From Oxalobacteraceae bacterium (lineage in GTDB: Bacteria; Pseudomonadota; Gammaproteobacteria; Burkholderiales; Burkholderiaceae_D), in assembly GCA_027490725.1 (NCBI GenBank), contig JAIXXN010000053.1, forward strand, positions 124,001-188,000: 64,000 nt of DNA, written 5' to 3'. A program made the position numbers and the translations under genes. The notes below the pieces were generated by a model. That model saw nothing but the letters and a program-made list of their open reading frames with translations. It did no database searches and was not told the origin of the DNA. Below, piece after piece: positions 19,672 through 29,807 of the stretch. The stretch's first letter is position 1. The number at the start of each line of letters is the position of its first letter.

Positions 19672-22458
19672 ATGTCATTACTGACCCAGATTTTCGGTAG
19701 TCGCAACCAGCGACTGCTCAAGCAATACCAAAAAACGGTACGCGAGATCAATGCGCTCGAGCCGGCCATGGAAAAACTGTCGGACGCCGAGTTACAAGCG
19801 AAAACGCCGGCTTTCAAGGAACGCATTGCCCAGGGCGCTACGCTCGACTCCTTGCTGCCGGAAGCATTTGCCGTGTGCCGCGAGGCCAGCAAGCGGGTCT
19901 TCAAGATGCGTCACTTCGACGTCCAGCTGATCGGTGGGATGGTATTGCATTATGGCAAAATTGCCGAAATGGGCACGGGCGAAGGTAAAACCCTGACCGC
20001 GACGCTGCCGGCCTACCTGAATGCACTGTCCGGCAAAGGCGTGCACATCGTGACCGTGAATGACTATCTGGCTCAGCGCGATGCGGAAACCATGGCCAAG
20101 CTGTATGGCTGGCTGGGTCTCTCCACCGGTATCAATCTGTCGCAGATGGAACATGCCACCAAGCAGGCTGCCTACGCTTCGGACATTACCTACGGTACCA
20201 ACAATGAATTCGGTTTCGATTACCTGCGCGACAACATGGTATTCGAGGCGCGTGACCGCGTGCAGCGCGTGCTCAACTTCGGTATCGTCGACGAAGTCGA
20301 CTCGATTCTGATCGATGAAGCGCGTACGCCGCTGATCATTTCCGGTCAGGCCGAGAACCACACTGACCTGTACTACAAGATCAATGAACTGCCAGCCCTG
20401 CTGACCCTGCAAATCGGTGAAGAAACCCCCGATGGCAAGGGCAAAGTGGAAGTGCCGGGTGATTACACCAAAGACGAAAAAGCCCATCAGGTGCTGCTGA
20501 CCGAAGCCGGTCACGAAAAAGCCGAGGCGATCCTGACCCGTATGGGTCTGCTGCCGGAAGGCGCTTCGCTGTACGATTCGGCGAATATCTCGCTGGTGCA
20601 CCACCTGTACGCGGCACTGCGCGCCCACGCGCTGTACTTCAAGGATCAGCACTATGTGGTGCAGAACAATGAAGTGGTGATCGTCGATGAATTCACCGGC
20701 CGTCTGATGACGGGGCGCCGCTGGTCCGACGGTCTGCATCAGGCCGTGGAAGCGAAAGAGGGCGTGAAGATCCAGAACGAGAACCAGACGCTGGCCTCGA
20801 TCACCTTCCAGAACTACTTCCGTATGTACGCCAAGCTGGCCGGTATGACCGGTACGGCCGATACCGAAGCCTACGAATTCCAGGAAATCTACGGTCTGGA
20901 AACGGTGGTAATTCCACCGAATCGTCCATCGCAGCGTAAGGACCGTCAGGATCAGGTCTACAAGACCTCGGCCGAGAAGTACAACGCCATGATGCTGGAA
21001 ATCCGCGAGTGCTACGACCGCGGTCAGCCAGTGCTGGTCGGTACCACCTCGATCGAAAACTCGGAACTGCTGTCCGGCATCCTGAGCAAGGGCGGCCTGC
21101 CGCACAACGTGCTGAATGCGAAACAGCATGCCCGCGAAGCGGAAATCATTGCCCAGGCGGGTAGCCCGAAAGCGATCACCATCGCCACCAATATGGCGGG
21201 TCGTGGTACCGACATCGTGCTGGGTGGTAACGTCGAGAAACAGATCCAGTTCGTCGAAGCGGATCCGGCACTGAGCGATGCCGACAAGGCGGCCCAGTCC
21301 AAGGCGCTGCGCGATGGCTGGCAGGCACTGCACGAGCAAGTAGTGGCCGCTGGCGGTCTGCATATCGTCGGTACCGAACGTCACGAATCGCGTCGCGTGG
21401 ATAACCAGCTGCGTGGCCGTGCTGCGCGTCAGGGTGACCCGGGCATGTCGCGCTTCTTCCTGTCGCTGGACGACCAGTTGCTGCGCATCTTCGCCGGCGA
21501 CCGCGTGCGCGCCATCATGGACCGTCTGAAAATGCCGGAAGGCGAACCGATCGAAGCAGGTATCGTGTCGCGTTCCATCGAATCGGCGCAGCGCAAAGTC
21601 GAAGCGCGTAACTTCGATATCCGTAAGCAGCTGCTGGAATACGACGATGTCGCCAATGACCAGCGTAAAGTCATCTACCAGCAACGTAACGAGCTGCTCG
21701 AAGCGACCGATATTTCGGAACTGATCGACTCGCTGCGCCACGGTGCTTTCACCGATCTGGTACGTGAATATGTGCCAGCTGAATCGGTGGAAGAACAGTG
21801 GAATCTGGCCGGTCTGGAAAAAGCCCTGGCCGGTGAATGGCAGATCGAACTGTCCCTGCGCGCCCTGCTGGAAACCGAAGCGAATCTGAACGACGACGAT
21901 ATTCTGGAACGTGTACTGGCCGCTGCCGATGCGCTGTATCAGTCGAAAGTTGATATCGTCGGCAAGGAATCGTTTGCCGGTTTCGAGCGCAATGTCATGC
22001 TGCAAAGCGTCGACAGCCACTGGCGCGAACATCTGGCGGCGCTCGATCACCTGCGTCAGGGCATTCATCTGCGCGGCTATGCGCAAAAGAATCCTAAGCA
22101 GGAATACAAGCGCGAAGCCTTTGAACTGTTCGGCCAGATGCTGGATATGATCAAGCTGGAAGTAGTCAAGCTGATCATGACCGTGCGCATTCAGTCGCGC
22201 GCCGAGATCGATGCGGCCGAAGCGGCGATGCAGCAGTCGCACGTGGAAAACGTCAGCTACCAGCACGCCGATTTCAACCCGAACGCGGCACCGGAAGAAC
22301 TGCTGGCGCCGGCACCGGCAGTCGCCGGTCTGCCAGCGGATCTGCAAGGTCTGACGGGCGAACAGTTGATGGAACTGGGCCTGAAAGTCGGCCGTAACGA
22401 TCCATGCCCTTGCGGCAGCGGTAAGAAATACAAGGCTTGCCACGGCAAGCTGGCATAA
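19672..22458 (+). CDS. secA: preprotein translocase ATPase SecA
   Basis: Motor ATPase of 928 residues that drives Sec-dependent export with SecYEG. Walker A is [13 protein letters not shown] near residue 105, the DEAD-like box is [16 protein letters not shown], and [17 protein letters not shown] near residue 505 marks the second nucleotide domain. The C-terminus has the zinc-binding tail [14 protein letters not shown] that contacts SecB and ribosomes. Length and domain order are normal. It is followed by a strong terminator. Confidence 0.99.
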   Translation: MSLLTQIFGSRNQRLLKQYQKTVREINALEPAMEKLSDAELQAKTPAFKERIAQGATLDSLLPEAFAVCREASKRVFKMRHFDVQLIGGMVLHYGKIAEMGTGEGKTLTATLPAYLNALSGKGVHIVTVNDYLAQRDAETMAKLYGWLGLSTGINLSQMEHATKQAAYASDITYGTNNEFGFDYLRDNMVFEARDRVQRVLNFGIVDEVDSILIDEARTPLIISGQAENHTDLYYKINELPALLTLQIGEETPDGKGKVEVPGDYTKDEKAHQVLLTEAGHEKAEAILTRMGLLPEGASLYDSANISLVHHLYAALRAHALYFKDQHYVVQNNEVVIVDEFTGRLMTGRRWSDGLHQAVEAKEGVKIQNENQTLASITFQNYFRMYAKLAGMTGTADTEAYEFQEIYGLETVVIPPNRPSQRKDRQDQVYKTSAEKYNAMMLEIRECYDRGQPVLVGTTSIENSELLSGILSKGGLPHNVLNAKQHAREAEIIAQAGSPKAITIATNMAGRGTDIVLGGNVEKQIQFVEADPALSDADKAAQSKALRDGWQALHEQVVAAGGLHIVGTERHESRRVDNQLRGRAARQGDPGMSRFFLSLDDQLLRIFAGDRVRAIMDRLKMPEGEPIEAGIVSRSIESAQRKVEARNFDIRKQLLEYDDVANDQRKVIYQQRNELLEATDISELIDSLRHGAFTDLVREYVPAESVEEQWNLAGLEKALAGEWQIELSLRALLETEANLNDDDILERVLAAADALYQSKVDIVGKESFAGFERNVMLQSVDSHWREHLAALDHLRQGIHLRGYAQKNPKQEYKREAFELFGQMLDMIKLEVVKLIMTVRIQSRAEIDAAEAAMQQSHVENVSYQHADFNPNAAPEELLAPAPAVAGLPADLQGLTGEQLMELGLKVGRNDPCPCGSGKKYKACHGKLA

Positions 22459-22508
22459 GCTGGCATCGACTGGCAAGCTGAGCGTTCTGCTCGGCGCCGC
22501 TAGCCTGA

Positions 22509-22544
22509 AAAACCCGACCCTGCAGGCAGTGTCGGGTTTTTTTT
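22509..22544 (+). terminator. rho-independent terminator after secA
   Basis: AAAACCCGAC (22509-22518) pairs with GTCGGGTTTT (22531-22540) around a 12-base loop, followed by further T to 22544. The A-rich left arm could also serve transcription from the other strand. Confidence 0.93.
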
Positions 22545-22637
22545 CGGCCCGGCGCGGGTACTGGCAGGGCGCCTTGATGATTTGCCATCGGGAATGAATT
22601 ACACTGATGACTCATCTCTCCGTCCAGTGTAGCCAAC

Positions 22638-24527
22638 ATGTCCAGTTCGTCCCCGTCCCCGCATTCTGCCACGACTCCGCCAGCGCCTGCTGCCGCCCAG
22701 CCCGTTCAGCCGACCCTGCTCACCCGCGTCAGCGCGAACACCTTGCTCAGCGTAACGTGCGTGCTAGCCTTGCTGCATTTCGGCCGCGATGTGCTGCAGC
22801 CGATTGCGCTGGCCGTGATCCTCAGTCTGCTGGTGGCGCCGATGTTGCAGGTACTGGGCCGCTTCGGCCTGCGCCGCCTGCCCGCCATGCTGGTGACGCT
22901 GGTGCTGGCCGGGGTCTGCGTGGTCGGTACCGCGATGGTGCTGGCCACCCAGTTACTGCGCGTGTCCGAAGACTTGCCCCAGTACCGCAGCGCGCTCGAG
23001 CGCAAGATTGAGCAGGTGCGTAGCGCAGTCGAGCGGCCATTCGCCCATATGCATCTGAATTTCGGCGCGATGAACCCGCTGGCGGCTGATCCTGCAAGCA
23101 GTGCCGCGCCGGTCGCCAACAATCTCGCGACGGCGCCGCAGACCGATCTGCTCAGTGATCTGACCAGCCGCATCTGGGGCCCGCTCGGCGAAACCGGGCT
23201 GGTGCTGGTGCTGCTGATTTTCGTGGTACTCGAACATGAATCGCTGCAGGACCGGCTGATCCGCATCGCCGGCCAGCGCGAAATCGGTCGCACCGCGCGG
23301 GCACTGGCCGATGCCGCGCAAGGCGTGTCGCGCTTCTTCTTTTCGCAGTTTGTCGTCAATGCCGCGTTTGGCGTTGCCATCGGTCTGGCACTCTGGCTGC
23401 TGGGCCTGCCGCATGCCATCCTGTGGGGCACGCTGGCCGGTGTGCTGCGTTTCGTACCGTATCTGGGGGCGCTGCTGGCCGGAGCCCTGATCGCCAGTTT
23501 TGCAGCCGCCGTAGATCCGGGCTGGCAACTGGCGCTGTCCTGCCTGCTGCTCTTCGGCGTGCTCGAATTGCTGGTGGCGAATGTGATCGAGCCGAATGTG
23601 TATGGGCATAGCACCGGCCTGTCGCCGCTGGCGGTGATGGTCTCGGCGCTGTTCTGGGGCACGCTGTGGGGCCCGGTCGGGCTGCTGATGTCGACCCCGC
23701 TCACCGTGTGTCTGGTGGTGGCGGGGCGCCATGTGGCGGCACTCGAATCGCTGGCGATCCTGCTCGGGCAGGCCCCCGATGTGACGGGCGCGCAGCGTTT
23801 CTACCAGCGTGCCCTGAATGGTGATAGCGCTGCCATCCTGCGCGATGCGCGGCCCTTCCTGCGCCGTACCAGTCTGGCGCGCTACTGTGATCAGGTGATG
23901 TTGCCGGGGCTGGCGCTGGCCGCCGCCGAAGCGCGTGCGGAACTGATCGATGCCAGCCAGCGCGAGCACCTGCGCCACACGGTGGCGGAAGTGGCGGAAG
24001 CGCTGGCGCCGAGCGGTGTGACGCGCGCGCGGCGCTGTCAGGTGTCGCTGCTCGATGCCAATGTGGGCGCACATCTGCGCCATCTGCGCGAAGCGCGGCT
24101 GGGGCGCTGGCAGGGTTCGCTGGACGTGCCGCAGCATTCGATCATCCTGTGCGTCAGTCTGGCCGCCGAGCGCGATGAACTGGTCAGCGAACTGCTGGCG
24201 CGGGCACTGCGCGAAGCCAGTCACGATGCCCGTTCGGTGGTCTTGCCCTTCGACGCTGCGGATCACGATCCGCAGCGCGCCAGTCTGGTCGCCACCATCT
24301 TTATTCCTTATCCATCGAAAGCCGCCTTAGCCGACTGGATCGGCGAGGTCGACGCGATGCGCGCCAACCTGCCGCAAGCCTTGCTGGCCACCATCCGGCC
24401 GCTGTTAGAAGACGATGTGCCGGGCCTTGGCACGGTGCAAGGCCATGTCGATATGGTGCTGCGCTCGTTCGAAGAAGCGCTGGCGTTTGTGGCGCCCAAC
24501 AAGGAGAAACGCGCGGCCCGTAGCTGA
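22638..24527 (+). CDS. AI-2E/PerM-family membrane protein with long C-terminal extension
   Basis: A 629-residue protein. Residues about 35-370 are the AI-2E family core: N-terminal helices (TLLSVTCVLALLHFGRDVLQ), a periplasmic-type segment, and the signature FVPYLGALLAGALI plus EPNVYGHSTGLSPLAVMVSALFW. Members include TqsA, a proposed AI-2 exporter, and other permeases of unknown substrate. About 250 residues follow the last helix; this soluble part has no motif I recognise. The first 35 residues are Ser/Pro/Ala-rich. Proteins of this family are normally near 350-400 residues, so the extension is notable. Confidence 0.85.
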   Translation: MSSSSPSPHSATTPPAPAAAQPVQPTLLTRVSANTLLSVTCVLALLHFGRDVLQPIALAVILSLLVAPMLQVLGRFGLRRLPAMLVTLVLAGVCVVGTAMVLATQLLRVSEDLPQYRSALERKIEQVRSAVERPFAHMHLNFGAMNPLAADPASSAAPVANNLATAPQTDLLSDLTSRIWGPLGETGLVLVLLIFVVLEHESLQDRLIRIAGQREIGRTARALADAAQGVSRFFFSQFVVNAAFGVAIGLALWLLGLPHAILWGTLAGVLRFVPYLGALLAGALIASFAAAVDPGWQLALSCLLLFGVLELLVANVIEPNVYGHSTGLSPLAVMVSALFWGTLWGPVGLLMSTPLTVCLVVAGRHVAALESLAILLGQAPDVTGAQRFYQRALNGDSAAILRDARPFLRRTSLARYCDQVMLPGLALAAAEARAELIDASQREHLRHTVAEVAEALAPSGVTRARRCQVSLLDANVGAHLRHLREARLGRWQGSLDVPQHSIILCVSLAAERDELVSELLARALREASHDARSVVLPFDAADHDPQRASLVATIFIPYPSKAALADWIGEVDAMRANLPQALLATIRPLLEDDVPGLGTVQGHVDMVLRSFEEALAFVAPNKEKRAARS

Positions 24528-24555
24528 GCGTGCGATTCCCGGGCGGCTTAGTGGC

Positions 24556-26547
24556 TTAGTGGCTTTGGCGCTGCGGCGCGTTGCGCGGCAGGATCAGGCG
24601 CACTGAGGTGCCGATGCCGAGGCGCGACTCGATACTGATCTGGCCACCGAGTACTCCGGTCACCACGTTGTAGACGATATTCATGCCCAGCCCGGTGCCG
24701 CCCTGGCCCATCTTGGTGGTGAAGAAGGGATCGAACACGCGGCGCCGCACCTCGTCGGCCATGCCGGCGCCATCGTCTGCAAACAGCAGGCCGATGGTGC
24801 TGTCGTCGATCACTTCGGCGCGCACCGTGATGCAGCCGCCTTTGCGGTCTTCGAACGCATGGTTCAGGGCGTTGTTGATCAGGTTATTCAGAATCTGGTA
24901 CAGCGCGCCGGGATAGGAGTCGAGCATCAGGCCTTCGGCAATCTGCAGGCGCACCTCGCATTCGGCGCGGCGCAGCCGTGGCATATAGGTGGCGATGGTG
25001 TCATGCACGGCCGACAGCAGATCGAAGCGGCGCCGCTGGTCATTGGTCTGGTCGACGGCGATCTGTTTGAACGAGGAAATCAGTTCGGCCGCCTTGTGCA
25101 GCGAGCCGGAAATGAGCTGGCTGGCCATGCGCACTTCTTCGAGATGGGCCAGCAGTTCGGAACGGCGCAGCGCCCCCGCCACGACCTTGGCATCGAATTC
25201 CACCACCCGGTCACGCAGCGAGGTCGAGGCCAGCAGACTGTTGCCGATCGGCGTATTGAGCTCGTGCGCAATGCCGGCCACCAGCGAACCGAGCGAGGCC
25301 ATTTTTTCGGCCGAAATCAGTTCGGTCTGGGTCATGCGCAGCGTTTCCAGGGTGTTCTGCAATTCGATATTGGCGCGCTCCAGAGCTGCCGAACGTTCCT
25401 TGACGCGCATCTCCAGCGACACGTTGAGGTCTTTCAGTTCGCGCTTGGCATTCAGTTCCTGGGTCAGATCGAGCAGCGCCCAGATGATGGCGTCCTGTCC
25501 GTCCAGCGTTAGCGAGGATGACCAGATTGCCACACTACCCACGCTGTCATCGGCGAGTAGCACGCCGGCCACTTCGCCATGTACGGCGCCATCGGTCTGG
25601 TACATCGTCCAGATGCGTTTGCGCTCGATGCTACTGGCCCAGAAGCGGATCTCGTCAGTGCGCTTGCCGATCAGCTCGCTCACATTCAGGCCGAAGGTTT
25701 CCGTTACGGCGCGGTTGGCCGCAATCACCCGTCCGGCCCGGTCGGACACGGTGAGGGGCAGGGGGGCCATGTCGAACAGAGTTTTGAAGCGTTGTTCCGA
25801 TTCCTGCAAACGTTGCTGCGACAGCTCCAGCTGGTGTATGCGTTCGCGCAAGGCGGCACTGAGGGTATTCAGGGTACGGGTAAATACCGTGATTTCATCG
25901 TTGCCCTGTTCCGGCAGGGTGGTGCTGTAGTCGCCCAGTACCATCTGCTGCGACTGCGCGCTGAGCGCGTTCAGACGCCGCCCGATGCCTTGCGTGACGC
26001 CGTAGAACAGCAGCATGCCGAACAGCAGTCCTGCCATGGAAATCACGCCGCCTTGCCACATCACTTCATCGCGGGCCTGCTTCAGGTCGCTGGTGGTAAT
26101 CCCGAAATTGATCGAACCGATGTGATTGTCGCGCAGTAGCAGCGGGGCACGCGCATGCAGCAGGTTTTCGCCCAGTTCAGTGCGCACGCCTTTGAAACTG
26201 GTACCGCCGCCCTGTTGCAGGGCGCTGGGTAACTGTGCCGGCGGCCGGCCGACTTCGAGGATGACGCGTTTCTGTTCGTCGAGAATGATCAGATAGTGCA
26301 GATAGCTGTCGCCCGGATCGGACAACATTTCGGCCAGATGGCCGCGCAATTGCGGCAGATTGCCGCCGGTGGCGTAGGGACTGAGGGTGAGATTGAGGGC
26401 GACCGCGTATTCCTGGGCAACCCGTTCGGCATTGGCGCTGACGGCGTTGTTGAGCAGTCGTAAGCTGTTCCAGATCAGTAGACTGACTACCAGCGCGGGG
26501 ATTAGGGCGCTCAGCAGCAAGAATTTCGCACGTAAGGTCAGACTCAC
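24556..26547 (-). CDS. membrane-bound sensor histidine kinase (PAS, orphan)
   Basis: A 663-residue kinase starting at GTG with a GAGGAG ribosome site upstream. Order: membrane helix at about 8-28, periplasmic sensor to about 165, second helix (GVISMAGLLFGMLLFYGV), HAMP, a PAS domain (FKTLFDMAPLPLTVSDRAG onward), a coiled coil, then the dimerisation/phospho-acceptor helix GIAHELNTPIGNS near residue 430 and an HATPase_c domain with DDGAGMADEVRRRVFDPFF and GTGLGMNIVYN. No receiver domain or neighbouring response regulator is present. It is the third gene after a porin and a PstS-like protein, suggesting it senses a ligand they handle. Confidence 0.92.
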   Translation of the reverse strand: MSLTLRAKFLLLSALIPALVVSLLIWNSLRLLNNAVSANAERVAQEYAVALNLTLSPYATGGNLPQLRGHLAEMLSDPGDSYLHYLIILDEQKRVILEVGRPPAQLPSALQQGGGTSFKGVRTELGENLLHARAPLLLRDNHIGSINFGITTSDLKQARDEVMWQGGVISMAGLLFGMLLFYGVTQGIGRRLNALSAQSQQMVLGDYSTTLPEQGNDEITVFTRTLNTLSAALRERIHQLELSQQRLQESEQRFKTLFDMAPLPLTVSDRAGRVIAANRAVTETFGLNVSELIGKRTDEIRFWASSIERKRIWTMYQTDGAVHGEVAGVLLADDSVGSVAIWSSSLTLDGQDAIIWALLDLTQELNAKRELKDLNVSLEMRVKERSAALERANIELQNTLETLRMTQTELISAEKMASLGSLVAGIAHELNTPIGNSLLASTSLRDRVVEFDAKVVAGALRRSELLAHLEEVRMASQLISGSLHKAAELISSFKQIAVDQTNDQRRRFDLLSAVHDTIATYMPRLRRAECEVRLQIAEGLMLDSYPGALYQILNNLINNALNHAFEDRKGGCITVRAEVIDDSTIGLLFADDGAGMADEVRRRVFDPFFTTKMGQGGTGLGMNIVYNVVTGVLGGQISIESRLGIGTSVRLILPRNAPQRQSH

Positions 26548-26621
26548 TCAAGGCACTCCTCGGTCAATTCGGGAGTGCCAGCCCGCGCAGCCGTGCGACT
26601 GCGCGGGGGAACACCCGGATG

Positions 26622-27029
26622 TTAAGGCAAGGTCAGGATGACTTTTACCGTGTCATCTACTGCCGATTTGTCAATATAACCGATTGCTTTCGGATCGGCA
26701 GCAACTGCTTTCTTGACCTCGGCATTGCTGGCATATTCCTTGGGTGGCGTGGCTTTACCCGTGAACACCAGTTTTGACCACAGTGCTTTGACTTGCGCCG
26801 GGTCTTTATCGGCCACCTTCTGGTAGAAGTCGGCACGGATGTGCGAACCTTCCGGCTGGTCGACGGGTGTGAACAGATTCGATTTGCCGAGGAAGAACTG
26901 GGAGGCCTGTTCCGAGAACATGCGGGTCGCCGGATTCTTCTGGCTGACGATTACCACGGTTTCTGCCGACGCCGGCAGCGCTGCAACGGCCAGTGCCGAC
27001 AGCAGGAGAGAGGACATCAATTTATGCAT
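26622..27029 (-). CDS. short PstS-like periplasmic binding protein
   Basis: A 135-residue exported protein with a clear signal peptide (MSSLLLSALAVAALPASAE). The mature part resembles one lobe of phosphate-binding proteins: VVIVSQKNPATRMFSEQASQFFLGKS near the N-terminus and a YASNAEVKKAVAADPKAIGYIDKSAV segment that matches the end of PstS-type domains. It is under half the length of PstS, so it is unlikely to serve a normal ABC importer, and no permease genes are nearby. A sensory or carrier role with the adjacent kinase and porin is inferred. A GGAG precedes the ATG. Confidence 0.8.
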   Translation of the reverse strand: MHKLMSSLLLSALAVAALPASAETVVIVSQKNPATRMFSEQASQFFLGKSNLFTPVDQPEGSHIRADFYQKVADKDPAQVKALWSKLVFTGKATPPKEYASNAEVKKAVAADPKAIGYIDKSAVDDTVKVILTLP

Positions 27030-27042
27030 GGCGGGCTCCGGA

Positions 27043-28248
27043 TTAGAAGACGAAGTCGAGCGCAGCGCCGACCACGGTAACAGGGGTGGTGTAGCCAGCG
27101 GCCGGTGCGAAGATCAGGCTGCCCGACTTGGTCTTAGGCTTGACGCGGTCGATCTGCACTTTCAGGGCCATCGACTTGGCGAAGTCCCAGCGTACGCCGA
27201 TCAGGTCGCTCTTTTGCTCGGCAGCGGCCAGCAGGCTCGCCACTGGCGTACCCAGTGCGCCGGTTTTCGGGAAGCCAGCCGGGACGTTGACGGAGTGACC
27301 GGCATCGCGTACGGCAGCGTGGGCATAGTAGGGCAGTACTTTACCGATGCGGTAACCGGCCATCAGATACCAGGAGGTGGTGTCTGGTACATAGACCGGT
27401 TCTTTTGCGACGCGCATCGCGACTTCACCCTGGGCAACGATGTTGTTCCAGTCCATGGTGCCGCCCAGCGAAGTGAAGGCAATTTTCTTGCCCGGGATTA
27501 GGCTCATGTCGCTGCCCAACTGGGCAAAGCCGACTTTGGCCAGCGTCGACGTCAGCGAATTGACGGGTGCCAGATCGTTGCTGGAGATCTTGACGCGGGC
27601 ATGCGCCAGACGCACCGTGAACGGGCCGTAATCGCCGCCCACGGTGATCCCGGCCGACGGCGCGCGATAGGTGGCGACGGTGCCGGTGGCAGGGATGAAC
27701 AGTTTGCCGCGGCTAACGCCGGCATAGGCCTGGGTGGTGAAGTTGAAATCACCGAAAGCGTGCTGGTAGTTCACGTCCGCGCCATCGACCGCTTCGATCG
27801 GTGCCTGGGCGTACATTTCCACTGGCGGACGCATCATGGTGTTGGCGTAGCCGACGTTCTGGTAATCCGAGATCAGGAAGGCTGGCAGTACCACGCGGCC
27901 GACGCGCACATTGGTCTCGTCGTTGATGCGCGCTTTCAGGAAGGCCCAGGTCAGATCGGTGGTAAAGGTCGGGCTGGTGTTCTTGCGGGTCAGCACTTGC
28001 GCGGTACCGGACAGCCAGTCATTGATCTTATAAGTAGCTTGCAGGCCAAGGTTGCTATCGAGGCCGATTTTGGCCTGATCCGCCACGCCTTCGGCCTGGT
28101 TGTAACGGCTGAACTGCGCTTTGTCGGTATTCGATTTTGCCACGCCCAGAGTGCCGAAGCCGCTCAGGCTCAGATTGCCGTCATCGAGTGTGCCGGCTTG
28201 TGCTTGCATCGCGGCGAACAGGGCGGCGGCTAACAGAGTTTTCTTCAT
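27043..28248 (-). CDS. outer-membrane porin-like protein
   Basis: A 401-residue protein with signal peptide MKKTLLAAALFAAMQAQA, alternating hydrophobic beta-strand patterns throughout and a terminal phenylalanine (ALDFVF), the Bam recognition signature. It starts with LSLSGFGTLGVAKS, typical of a group of uncharacterised proteobacterial porins. An AAGGA ribosome site precedes the ATG. It is followed after 13 bases by the PstS-like gene and then the kinase, so a three-gene operon is likely. Substrate is unknown. Confidence 0.85.
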   Translation of the reverse strand: MKKTLLAAALFAAMQAQAGTLDDGNLSLSGFGTLGVAKSNTDKAQFSRYNQAEGVADQAKIGLDSNLGLQATYKINDWLSGTAQVLTRKNTSPTFTTDLTWAFLKARINDETNVRVGRVVLPAFLISDYQNVGYANTMMRPPVEMYAQAPIEAVDGADVNYQHAFGDFNFTTQAYAGVSRGKLFIPATGTVATYRAPSAGITVGGDYGPFTVRLAHARVKISSNDLAPVNSLTSTLAKVGFAQLGSDMSLIPGKKIAFTSLGGTMDWNNIVAQGEVAMRVAKEPVYVPDTTSWYLMAGYRIGKVLPYYAHAAVRDAGHSVNVPAGFPKTGALGTPVASLLAAAEQKSDLIGVRWDFAKSMALKVQIDRVKPKTKSGSLIFAPAAGYTTPVTVVGAALDFVF

Positions 28249-28567
28249 GAGAAAGTGTCCTTAAGTTGTTGTCGTGTGTATGTTGCGTGGACGATTTTGT
28301 CGTCACTATCGTCTCGTGATATGCGGGGGTGCGGCATTCATAATTCATTTAACCGCGTTTCAGTGCGTATAGGAAACATTTTTATATAAATATGAACGAT
28401 CGTGCTAAAAAAATGTCGTATTTCTGCGAAAGATGTTTATTTGAGAATTTAATCTAACAACTGCTCAGACCTGCAGATTTTGCCTGCGCGCGGTCGGCGC
28501 CACCTGCGAGCAGGGGCAGCAGGGATTACAATAGCGGCTTCCCTTTTATTTCCACGAGAACTCTGTC
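28249..28567. promoter_or_regulatory. divergent intergenic region, porin operon / argJ
   Basis: This 319-base gap separates two divergent transcription units. The middle part (about 28360-28460) is AT-rich. On the plus strand TACAAT at 28527-28532 is a candidate argJ -10 box with a poor -35. Near the porin start is a small dyad ACGA-TTTTG-TCGT (about 28290-28302). I found no convincing Pho box and no small gene. Confidence 0.5.
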
Positions 28568-29806
28568 ATGGCCGTCAATTCCCCTCTGCCCGTCGCCGCC
28601 GAACTGCACGCTGTCGCCGGTATTGAAATCGGTTACGCCGAAGCTGGTATCAAAAAGCCGAACCGCAAAGACGTGCTGGTGATGAAACTGGCACCCACGG
28701 CGACGGTGGCCGGCGTGTTCACGCTGAACCGTTTCTGCGCCGCGCCGGTGCAGATTGCCAAAGCCCATCTTGCAGCAGCACAAACCAGCGGCCAGCCCAT
28801 CGTGGCACTGCTGGTCAACACCGGCAACGCCAACGCCGGCACGGGTGAACTGGGCCTGTCGCTGGCCCAGCAGACCTGCGCCGCTCTGGCCAGCGAGCTC
28901 GGTTGCGCCGCTAGCCAGATTCTGCCATTTTCTACGGGCGTGATTCTGGAACCACTGCCAGCCGAAAAAGTCATCGCCGGTCTGCCGCAGGCAGTGGCCG
29001 GTCTGAAGGCGGACAACTGGTATAACGCGGCGGAAGCCATCATGACCACCGACACCCAGCCCAAGGCCGGTTCGCGCAGCGTCAGCATCGCCGGTCACCG
29101 CGTCACCCTTACCGGGATTAGTAAAGGCGCCGGCATGATCAAGCCGAATATGGCCACCATGCTCGGCTATCTGGCGTTTGATGCCAAAGTCGCGCAGCCG
29201 GTGCTCGACGTACTGGTCAAGCAGGTGGCCGACCAGTCGTTCAACTGCATCACCATCGATGGCGACACCTCGACCAACGATTCCTTCATGCTGATCGCTA
29301 CCGGCGCCGGTACGCTGGAAGTCAATTCCGTGGACAGCCCGGAATACGCGCAACTGGCCGCTGCCGTCACGGAACTGGCAGTGTTTCTGGCACAAGCCAT
29401 CGTGCGCGATGGCGAAGGCGCTACCAAGTTCATCACCGTCACCGTGGAGCAGGGTCATAGCATGGCCGAGTGCCGCAAGATCGCCTACTCGATCGCCCAC
29501 TCGCCGCTGGTAAAAACCGCCTTCTTCGCCTCGGATCCGAATCTGGGCCGGATTCTGGCAGCGATTGGCTATGCCGGCGTTGACGACCTCGATGTCAGCA
29601 AACTCGATCTGTATCTGGACGATGTATGGGTGGCAAAAAACGGCGGCCGCAATCCCGACTATCAGGAAGCCGATGGCCAGCGCGTCATGCAGCAGAGTGA
29701 AATCACGGTGCGCGTGAAACTGGCGCGCGGTGCCGCGCAAGCGACCGTGTACACCTGCGACCTGTCGCACGACTACGTCAGCATCAACGCCGACTACCGT
29801 TCCTGA
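28568..29806 (+). CDS. argJ: bifunctional glutamate N-acetyltransferase / amino-acid acetyltransferase ArgJ
   Basis: A 412-residue enzyme that transfers acetyl from N-acetylornithine to glutamate, and in many bacteria also uses acetyl-CoA, in arginine synthesis. It is made as a precursor that self-cleaves before a threonine; the site is in [14 protein letters not shown] near residue 195. [12 protein letters not shown] and the C-terminal [15 protein letters not shown] are family motifs. The next gene begins one base after the stop. Confidence 0.97.
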   Translation: MAVNSPLPVAAELHAVAGIEIGYAEAGIKKPNRKDVLVMKLAPTATVAGVFTLNRFCAAPVQIAKAHLAAAQTSGQPIVALLVNTGNANAGTGELGLSLAQQTCAALASELGCAASQILPFSTGVILEPLPAEKVIAGLPQAVAGLKADNWYNAAEAIMTTDTQPKAGSRSVSIAGHRVTLTGISKGAGMIKPNMATMLGYLAFDAKVAQPVLDVLVKQVADQSFNCITIDGDTSTNDSFMLIATGAGTLEVNSVDSPEYAQLAAAVTELAVFLAQAIVRDGEGATKFITVTVEQGHSMAECRKIAYSIAHSPLVKTAFFASDPNLGRILAAIGYAGVDDLDVSKLDLYLDDVWVAKNGGRNPDYQEADGQRVMQQSEITVRVKLARGAAQATVYTCDLSHDYVSINADYRS

Positions 29807-29807
29807 G

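Noticed and set aside
19792..22476. 894-codon open frame on the minus strand over secA
   Set aside because: Exactly antisense to secA, composition typical of shadow frames, no recognisable motif or ribosome site.
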